In this document: positions 9,494 through 15,517 of the stretch, piece after piece
Position numbering within the stretch: position 1 is the first letter of the stretch
Layout of the letters: every line of letters begins with the position of its first letter
Assembly: GCF_008042125.1 (NCBI RefSeq)
Contig: NZ_RDBI01000016.1
Location: 4,640-49,621 of the forward strand
Source: Streptomyces sp. MS191
GTDB lineage: Bacteria > Actinomycetota > Actinomycetes > Streptomycetales > Streptomycetaceae
Direction: 5' to 3'
Length of the DNA stretch: 44,982 nt
Translations under genes and position numbers: made by a program
The notes under the pieces: generated by a model
What the model saw: only the letters and a program-made list of their open reading frames with translations
The model's database searches: none
Told to the model about the DNA's origin: nothing

Positions 9494-10318
9494 CTAGACC
9501 GCCCGCCACAGGGCGGGGACGGACGGGGGCTCCCAGCCCGGCTGGGCGACGTGGCCCTGGAGGCAGACGTAACCCCGTCCCGCGTAGCCGACCCGCGCTC
9601 CCGCCGGATAGGCCGTGCCGGCCACCCAGGTGCCTCCGGGCGGCGGGGTGGTCGCGGTGGCCGTGGGCGTGGGGCCGGGGTCCTGCGGCACGTTCAGCAC
9701 GAAGTCGTAGGCCGCCTCCTTCGCGCCGCCCGCGTCGCGCACGGTCATCAGCAGCCGCGGGTCGAAGATCGTGTCGGTGTTGTTGCGGGGTTCGCCGGGG
9801 AAGTAGAGCTGGGTCGTCAGGACCGGCCGGCCGGGCGCCTGCACCTTGACGTGGATGTGGCGGGTGCGGCCCGGATAGAGCCCGGGGACGACGGTCGTCA
9901 GGGCGAAGGCCCCGGTGGAGTCGGTGAACTGGTGGCCGCGGAAGCGGTAACCGGTGTTGTCGTACGCGCCGTTGACGTCGGCCTGCCAGAAGTCCATCAG
10001 CACGCCCCCGATCGGCTTGCAGGCCAGCCCGAAGACATAGCCGCCGACGGTCAGCCGCGTGCCGGGTGTGCCCGGCTCCAGCAGCGAGGTGCGCAGGGGC
10101 GAGGCCGGCTTGAAGTACGGCCCTTCCGTCTGGGCCGGCGTCGGGTCGTCGCCGTCGTCGCACGTGGGGGTGAGTTCGGGCGCGGCGCTGCCGTCGGTGA
10201 GGGTGCGCGCCAGGGCCGGTACGCCCATGAGGGCGATGGGCGCCGCCATGCCGGCCGCGAGCGCCGCGCGCAGAACCGCCTTGCGGCTGGGGTGTGCCGG
10301 GGTGTTCTCGCCGTCCAT
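9494..10318 (-). CDS. Secreted intradiol ring-cleavage dioxygenase with carbohydrate-binding module
   Basis: This predicted extracellular non-haem Fe(III) enzyme opens catechol-type rings between the two hydroxyls. The N-terminus (SRKAVLRAALAAGMAAPIALMG) is an export signal with a weak Tat-like SRK. The catalytic domain spans about residues 60-215: GPYF near 67, Tyr119/Tyr124 (one probably an iron ligand), Tyr148 in GLYPG, and His154/His156 in RHIHVKV. A Pro/Thr linker leads to residues 228-274, a CBM5/12-type module (TWVAGTAYPAGARV, GWEPPSVPALW). The same architecture is known in Streptomyces sp. SirexAA-E (SACTE_2871), studied in lignocellulose breakdown. AAGGAG precedes the ATG at 10318. 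An AraC regulator gene lies 39 nt upstream on the same strand. Confidence 0.9.
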   Translation of the reverse strand: MDGENTPAHPSRKAVLRAALAAGMAAPIALMGVPALARTLTDGSAAPELTPTCDDGDDPTPAQTEGPYFKPASPLRTSLLEPGTPGTRLTVGGYVFGLACKPIGGVLMDFWQADVNGAYDNTGYRFRGHQFTDSTGAFALTTVVPGLYPGRTRHIHVKVQAPGRPVLTTQLYFPGEPRNNTDTIFDPRLLMTVRDAGGAKEAAYDFVLNVPQDPGPTPTATATTPPPGGTWVAGTAYPAGARVGYAGRGYVCLQGHVAQPGWEPPSVPALWRAV

Positions 10319-10357
10319 GCCTGCTCCTTGTGGGGGGCTGCGGGGTCGGCCACGAAC

Positions 10358-11287
10358 CTACGCAGGGCCGCCGGGCACTTCGATGGACCGGGCGCGGGCG
10401 TCATGGTGTTTTCGGAAGTCCCCCGGGGTGCTCCCGGTCTCCCGGCGGAAGAAGCGGCAGAAGTAGGCGGGGTCGGCGAACCCGGTCCGGACCGCGACCT
10501 GATGGACCGACAGTTCGGTGCGTGCCAGCAGGCGTTGGGCCTCGGCGACGCGGGCCTCGCGCAGCAGCGGGCCGGGGGTGCGGCCGGTGGCGGCCCGGAC
10601 CGTCTCGGTGAGGTAGCCGGTGGTGACGCCGAGGCGCTCGGCGCATTCCCGTACGGACCACGGGCCCGCCCCGGTGGGGGCGATCAGCCCCGCGAACCGT
10701 GCGGCGAGCGCCGCGGCGCGGCCGGGGGCGGGCGCCGGTGCGCCGGGGCCGGCCCGCCGTCCCGCGCGCACGAGCAGGACGTGCAGCAGGGAGCGCAGCA
10801 CGGACTCGAAGCCGGGGGCCGCGTGCCGGTACTCCTCGGCGAGTTCGGTCATCAGGCGGGCGATCCCGGCGTCCGCGGCGGCGTCGAGGGTCGCCGGGGG
10901 GAGTTCCGCCAGGCGGCGCAGCACGTCCCGGTCGCCGGGGTGGTCCAGCAGGAAGTCCTCGGTGAAGAGCGCGACGGTGCCGTCCAGGCCGGCGGCTCCC
11001 TCCCAGTGGTGGATCCGGCCGGGGAGGATCACCTCCAGTTGCGGCGGGCGCAGCCGTCTGCGGGTGAGGTCGACGACGTGGGCGCCGGCTCCCTCGGTGA
11101 CGTGCACGATCTCGTAGAAGGTGTGCCGGTGGGGGAAGGCGGCCCGGGACATCGGGCCGATCGTGTCGAAGGTGCCGGCGGCGAAGGGCGCGGCGCCGGG
11201 CACGGGCAGTTCCAGGCGGTGGAGCGGCGGCTCTCCCTCACGCGGGATGTGGCAGGGCGCTCCGGGTGACACGGTGGTGCCGCGCAT
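10358..11287 (-). CDS. AraC-family transcriptional regulator
   Basis: A 309-residue regulator has an N-terminal cupin sensor domain (FPHRHTFYEIVHVTEGAGAH, PGRIHHWEG) and a C-terminal double helix-turn-helix of about 100 residues (LGVTTGYLTETVRAATG and LSVHQVAVRTGFADPAYFCRFFRR, ending PGDFRK). It starts at ATG 11287, preceded by GGGAG. The 39-nt gap to the downstream intradiol dioxygenase suggests one transcript, so the likely role is to induce the dioxygenase in response to an aromatic or plant-derived ligand; that link is inferred from position. It is divergent from the GntR gene of the next cassette across a 260-nt region. Confidence 0.9.
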   Translation of the reverse strand: MRGTTVSPGAPCHIPREGEPPLHRLELPVPGAAPFAAGTFDTIGPMSRAAFPHRHTFYEIVHVTEGAGAHVVDLTRRRLRPPQLEVILPGRIHHWEGAAGLDGTVALFTEDFLLDHPGDRDVLRRLAELPPATLDAAADAGIARLMTELAEEYRHAAPGFESVLRSLLHVLLVRAGRRAGPGAPAPAPGRAAALAARFAGLIAPTGAGPWSVRECAERLGVTTGYLTETVRAATGRTPGPLLREARVAEAQRLLARTELSVHQVAVRTGFADPAYFCRFFRRETGSTPGDFRKHHDARARSIEVPGGPA

Positions 11288-11547
11288 CGTCCGTCTCCCT
11301 CGACTCCGTGGGCTACAGGTCCAGACCAGTCTCGGGGGTTCAGCCTGACACGGACGGGCCGCGGCGGGCCACCGTGCGTGCGGTGCTCGGCTCCCCCGCG
11401 CAGGCTGTCCACGCAGTGGACCGCGGCCTGGCAGATCTTCTGGCCCACATGAGGTCTCCCCAGGTCAGAGCCGTTCCGGTGGGGCGTTCAAGTGGCGCAA
11501 CACTGTGGCAACACCATCCCGCGCACGCCGTCGGTATGGTCCGTCGC

Positions 11548-12318
11548 ATGCCAGCCGAACGCCTTCGTGAGCACACCGTCCCGGTCGCCGCGGCGCGCCG
11601 TCGGCGGCTGCGCGCGGACCAGGCGCGACAGCTCGCCGACCTCCTGCGCCACCAGATCCTCGCCGCCCGATTCCCCCGCGGGGTCCTCCCCCTGGAGGAC
11701 CGCATCGGCGCCGACTACCGCGTCTCCCGCAACACCGTCCGTCAGGCGCTCGACCTGCTGCGCGCCGAGGGCCTGGTGGAGCGGCAGCCGGGGGTGGGGA
11801 CGGTCGTGGTGTGCGAGAAGTACCCGCACGCCCTGGACCGGCTCCAGGGGCTCGCGGAGACCCTGCACGAGCACGGCCCGGTGACCAACGAGGTGCGGAC
11901 CGCGGGCCCGGTCCCGGCCCCCGCGCCGGTCGCGGGCCGGCTGGGCGTCCCCGAGCACTCCGACGTCCTCTACATCGAACGGCTGCGCCGCCTCGGCGGC
12001 CTGCCGCTCTCCCTCGACCTCACGTACGTCCCGATGGACGTCGGCGCGGGTCTGCTGGACTGCGACCTGGAGAACACCGACGTCTTCCGGCTCCTCGAGA
12101 CCCTCACCGGGCAGCCGCTCGGGCACGCCGACATCACGCTGGAGGCCGTCAACGCCGACGCGCACTCCGCCGCCGTCCTGCAGGCGCCGCGCGGCGCCGC
12201 CCTGATGATGCTGGACCGGCTCACCCACCTCTCCGACGGCCGTCCCGTGGACCTGGAGTTCATCCGGTTCCGGGGCGACCGGATCACCATGAGCGGCCTG
12301 CTGCACCGCACCGCCTGA
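11548..12318 (+). CDS. GntR-family regulator with UTRA ligand domain
   Basis: This repressor of the HutC/UTRA subfamily heads the ABC/flavoprotein cassette. The winged helix lies at about residues 26-90 (DQARQLADLLRHQIL, YRVSRNTVRQALDLLRAEGLV, GVGTVVV) and the UTRA small-molecule domain at about 125-250 (SDVLYIERLRRLGGLPLS, PVDLEFIRFRGDRI). The start is uncertain: ATG 11548 and ATG 11536 are both plausible, neither with a strong ribosome-binding site, while longer extensions do not look like the family. The gene ends 56 nt before the ferredoxin gene and reads in the same direction, so it may autoregulate the whole set. Its ligand is likely related to the imported solute, but this is an inference. 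Confidence 0.88.
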   Translation: MPAERLREHTVPVAAARRRRLRADQARQLADLLRHQILAARFPRGVLPLEDRIGADYRVSRNTVRQALDLLRAEGLVERQPGVGTVVVCEKYPHALDRLQGLAETLHEHGPVTNEVRTAGPVPAPAPVAGRLGVPEHSDVLYIERLRRLGGLPLSLDLTYVPMDVGAGLLDCDLENTDVFRLLETLTGQPLGHADITLEAVNADAHSAAVLQAPRGAALMMLDRLTHLSDGRPVDLEFIRFRGDRITMSGLLHRTA

Positions 12319-12374
12319 CCTCTCCCCGGCCCTCACCCCTTCCCGCCCCTTTTCGCCCCTTCCCGGAGACAGCC

Positions 12375-12602
12375 ATGCCTTTGGCGCCCCAGCGGGCCGA
12401 CGTGCCCGTGACCATCGACGAGTCGAAGTGCATCGACGGCTGCACGCTGTGCGTCGAGATGTGCCCGCTGGACTCCCTCGCGATCCACCCCGACAGCGGC
12501 AAGGCGTACATGCACGTGGACGAGTGCTGGTACTGCGGCCCGTGCGCGGCCCGGTGTCCCACCGGTGCGGTCACGGTCAACATGCCCTATCTGCTCCGCT
12601 GA
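12375..12602 (+). CDS. AprB-like 2x[4Fe-4S] ferredoxin subunit
   Basis: This 75-residue di-cluster ferredoxin is probably the electron-transfer partner of the flavoprotein encoded at 15518. The first cluster motif is CIDGCTLCVEMCP (Cys-x3-Cys-x2-Cys-x3-Cys-Pro). The second is CWYCGPCAARCP followed by TGAVTVNMPY, which closely resembles the CWxCxxC...CPxGAI signature of adenylylsulfate reductase beta subunit (AprB). The long C-terminal tail of true AprB is missing; the protein ends right after this motif. The start is ATG 12375 with GGAGA upstream. The substrate-binding-protein gene begins 15 nt after its stop. No sat, dsr or qmo gene is nearby, so a role in sulfate reduction is not supported. 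Confidence 0.9.
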   Translation: MPLAPQRADVPVTIDESKCIDGCTLCVEMCPLDSLAIHPDSGKAYMHVDECWYCGPCAARCPTGAVTVNMPYLLR

Positions 12603-12617
12603 GAGGTCCCGCATCCC

Positions 12618-13973
12618 ATGCCCTCGAACCGCGCCGCCCGCGTCGCGCCGCTCCTCGCCCTGGTCCTGCTCCTCCCGCTCGCCGCGTGCGGCGGACGGGC
12701 GGGCGCCGGCGAGGAGAGGACGGTCACCGTGACCGTCGGCTACCAGTCCAAGACCATCAACACCGTCACGGCCGGCACGCTGCTGCGCTCGCTCGGCCAC
12801 TTCGAACGCGAACTGCGCGCCCAGGGCGCCAAGGACGGCCGGACGTACAAGGTCGTCTGGCAGGACTACGCCACCGGCGCGCCGATCACCGCCCAGATGA
12901 CGGCCGGGAAGATCGACATCGGCTCGATGGGCGACTTCCCGCTGCTCCTGAACGCGGCCCGCGGTGTCACCGCCAAGCGCCCGACCCGGCTGGTCTCGGT
13001 GACCGGGTACAACCTGCGCGGCGCCCTCAACACCATCGTGACCGCGCCCGGTTCGCGGCTCGGCTCGCTGGCGGACCTGCGCGGGAAGAAGGTGTCGACC
13101 AGCGTCGGCTCCGCCGCGGACGGCACCCTCGTCCGTGCCCTGCAGCGTGCCGGGATCGATCCCGGCCGGGACGTGCGCAAGCTCAACCAGCAGCCCGCGG
13201 TGGGCGCTTCGGCGCTGACGGCCGGCAGCGTGGACGCGCTCTCGCAGTTCGTCGCGTGGCCTGGGCTCCTCGCCTTCCAGGGGAGGGCGCAGGCGCTCTA
13301 CGACGGCGGTGAGCTGGACCTGCCGACCTTCCACGGGGTGACGGTCCGCGAGGCGTTCACCCGTGAACACCCGGAGGTCGTCGAGGCGTTCGTACGGGCG
13401 CAGATCTCGGCGACCGCGTATCTGCGCGAGCACCCGGTGGCGGCCAGCGAGAAGGTCGGCAAGGCAACCGGCCTCCCGGCGGAGGTGGTCCACCTCTACA
13501 ACGGCCCGAACGGCATCGCGACCTTCGACCCGTCCCTCAAGCCGCGGCTGATCGACGCGCTCAAGGAGGACGTGCCGGTGCTGAGGTCGGCGGAGCTGGT
13601 GGACGAGGTGGACGTGGACGCCTTCGTCGACGACCGCTTCGTCCGCGAGGCGTACGGCGCCGGCTACGCCCGCCAGGTCGCCACGCCGCCTCCGGCGGCG
13701 CGCAGCGAGGTGTGGCTGAAGGGGGCCGGGCGGACCGTCTCCTTCGACACGCCGGCGCAGGCGCTGCGGCACGTGGCGGCGCACCGTTCGCAGGTCCGGG
13801 CGGCGTACGTCCCGGACGCGGTGACCGGCACCCTCTGGTTCGCGGACCGGGCGGTGTGGGTGGCGGACGGGGCGGAGCTCAAGCCGTTCGTGACCCCGGC
13901 CGGGGCGCGGGCCTACCGGGCCGCGCACCCCGGCGCGCGGCAGGTCACCTACGCCGAGGCGCTGGCGTCATGA
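12618..13973 (+). CDS. ABC transporter substrate-binding lipoprotein with NosL-like C-terminal domain
   Basis: This is an extracytoplasmic binding protein of the SsuA/TauA/NMT1 type (nitrate, sulfonate, taurine and pyrimidine-precursor importers). Its lipobox is LPLAAC with the lipidated Cys near residue 25. Residues of about 30-345 form the two-lobed binding domain (GSMGDFPLLLNAARG, DLRGKKVSTSVGSAADG, TREHPEVVEAFVRAQ). A further 100 residues follow: VSFDTPAQALRHVAAH, AAYVPDAVTGTLWFADRAVWV and TPAGARAYRAAHPGARQVTYAEAL. These echo the NosL/copper-chaperone fold (Asp/Tyr-x-TG-x-W...A...PxG...AF...A...F...HGG), though the usual metal-binding Met is absent. Ordinary family members end at about 330-350. 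The stop overlaps the permease start (ATGA). The ligand cannot be told from sequence. Confidence 0.9.
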   Translation: MPSNRAARVAPLLALVLLLPLAACGGRAGAGEERTVTVTVGYQSKTINTVTAGTLLRSLGHFERELRAQGAKDGRTYKVVWQDYATGAPITAQMTAGKIDIGSMGDFPLLLNAARGVTAKRPTRLVSVTGYNLRGALNTIVTAPGSRLGSLADLRGKKVSTSVGSAADGTLVRALQRAGIDPGRDVRKLNQQPAVGASALTAGSVDALSQFVAWPGLLAFQGRAQALYDGGELDLPTFHGVTVREAFTREHPEVVEAFVRAQISATAYLREHPVAASEKVGKATGLPAEVVHLYNGPNGIATFDPSLKPRLIDALKEDVPVLRSAELVDEVDVDAFVDDRFVREAYGAGYARQVATPPPAARSEVWLKGAGRTVSFDTPAQALRHVAAHRSQVRAAYVPDAVTGTLWFADRAVWVADGAELKPFVTPAGARAYRAAHPGARQVTYAEALAS

Positions 13974-14815
13974 GGTACGCGCTGCGGGTGCTGTCCCTGG
14001 CGGCGGCGCTGGCCGTGTGGCAGGCGCTGACGGCCTACGACGTGACGCTGTGGCTGCGGTTCGAGCAGTTCCCGACCGTGACGGAGGTCGCGGACGCCTT
14101 CGCCGACCGCCTGGCGACGAGCGCTTACTGGCAGGACCTCGGCGACAGCCTGACCCGGATCGTCACCGGTTTCACGCTGGCGGCCCTCGCGGGCATCGGA
14201 CTGGGCACCGCGATCGCCCGCTCGCGCCTCGTGGAGGACCTGCTGGGCCCGATCCTGGAGGTGCTGCGGCCGATCCCGGCGATCGCGCTGGTGCCGGTGG
14301 CGATCCTGCTCTTCCCGAGCAACGAGCAGGGCATCGTGTTCATCACCGGCGCGGCGGCGTTCTTCCCCGTCCTGGTCTCCACCCGGCACGCGGTCCGCGC
14401 GCTGCCCCCGCTGTGGGAGGACGCCGTCGTGACCATGGGCGGCGGCCGGGCGCGCGTGCTGCTCTCGGTGGTGCTGCCCGGGGCCCTGCCGGGCATCTTC
14501 AGCGGTCTGTCGGTCGGGATCGGCGTCTCGTGGATCTGCGTGATCTCGGCGGAGATGATCTCCGGCGAGTACGGGGTGGGCTACCGCACCTGGCAGGACT
14601 ACACGGTCGTGGACTATCCGGCGGTCTTCGTCGGCATGGTGACCATCGGCGCGCTGGGCTGGCTGACGTCCACGGCGGTCGAGTGGCTGGGCCGCCGTGT
14701 GGTGGGCCCGCGGTCCGCCCCGGCCGGTGTCCGGACGTCGGCGCCGGCCGGCCGGGTCCGGCCGGCCCGGACCGGGTCGGCGCCCGCCCCGGCCGGAGCC
14801 GAGGCGGTCTCGTGA
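13970..14815 (+). CDS. ABC transporter permease (SsuC/TauC type)
   Basis: This is the membrane channel subunit for the preceding binding protein. Of its 281 residues the first 250 carry about six transmembrane segments and the EAA loop (EDAVVTMGGGRARVLLSVVLPGALPG) that contacts the ATPase. The last 30 residues are an Ala/Pro/Arg tail with no known role. The start ATG overlaps the upstream stop, and its own stop overlaps the ATPase GTG (GTGA), so binding protein, permease and ATPase are translated as one coupled unit. Confidence 0.93.
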   Translation: MRYALRVLSLAAALAVWQALTAYDVTLWLRFEQFPTVTEVADAFADRLATSAYWQDLGDSLTRIVTGFTLAALAGIGLGTAIARSRLVEDLLGPILEVLRPIPAIALVPVAILLFPSNEQGIVFITGAAAFFPVLVSTRHAVRALPPLWEDAVVTMGGGRARVLLSVVLPGALPGIFSGLSVGIGVSWICVISAEMISGEYGVGYRTWQDYTVVDYPAVFVGMVTIGALGWLTSTAVEWLGRRVVGPRSAPAGVRTSAPAGRVRPARTGSAPAPAGAEAVS

Positions 14816-15498
14816 CCGCCCTCGTGCTCGACGCCGTCACCCTCGGCCGGCCGCGCCACCCGCTCCCCCACCGCGTCGACCTGCGCGTCGACCCCGGCGA
14901 GCTCCTCACCGTCGTCGGCCCGTCCGGCTGCGGCAAGTCCACGCTGCTGCGCACCCTCGCCGGGCTGCTGCCGCCGCTGTCCGGGACGGTCACCGCACCG
15001 CGTGACCACCGGGCCCTGGTGTTCCAGGAGGACGCGCTGCTGCCCTGGCGCACCGCGCGCGCCAACGTCGAACTGCCGCTGGCGATCGCCCGCACCCCCC
15101 GGGCGGAGCGGCGGGCGCTGGCGACGGAGTGGCTCGGCCGCGTCGGGCTCGCCGACGAGGCCCTCCGGCTGCCCCACCAGCTCTCCGGCGGGCAGCGCCA
15201 GCGCGTGCAGCTCGCCCGGGCGCTGGCTCCGCGACCCCGCGCCGTCTTCATGGACGAGCCGTTCGGCGCGCTGGACGTGCGTACCCGGGCCGACATGCAG
15301 GACCTGCTCGTCGAGGTCCTGCACGGCACCGGCGCGACCGTCGTGTTCGTCACGCACGACGTGGACGAGGCGCTGTTCCTCGGGGACCGGGTCGCCGTCC
15401 TCGGGACGGGCGTCGTCCTGGAAAACCCCCGGCCGCGCGAGCGCGGGGCGGACCTCTCCGGCCTGCGCCGCGAGGCCCTCAAGGCCCTCGCCTCCTGA
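14812..15498 (+). CDS. ABC transporter ATPase (SsuB/TauB type)
   Basis: This nucleotide-binding subunit powers the importer. Walker A is GPSGCGKST, the Q-loop is VFQEDALLPW, the signature is LSGGQRQRVQLARAL, Walker B is AVFMDEPFGALD, and the H-loop His lies in VFVTHDVDEAL. Its 228 residues are normal or slightly short for the family. It starts at GTG 14812, overlapping the permease stop, and ends 19 nt before the flavoprotein gene. Confidence 0.94.
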   Translation: MTALVLDAVTLGRPRHPLPHRVDLRVDPGELLTVVGPSGCGKSTLLRTLAGLLPPLSGTVTAPRDHRALVFQEDALLPWRTARANVELPLAIARTPRAERRALATEWLGRVGLADEALRLPHQLSGGQRQRVQLARALAPRPRAVFMDEPFGALDVRTRADMQDLLVEVLHGTGATVVFVTHDVDEALFLGDRVAVLGTGVVLENPRPRERGADLSGLRREALKALAS

Positions 15499-15517
15499 TC
15501 CCCCGAAAGGCCCCCGG

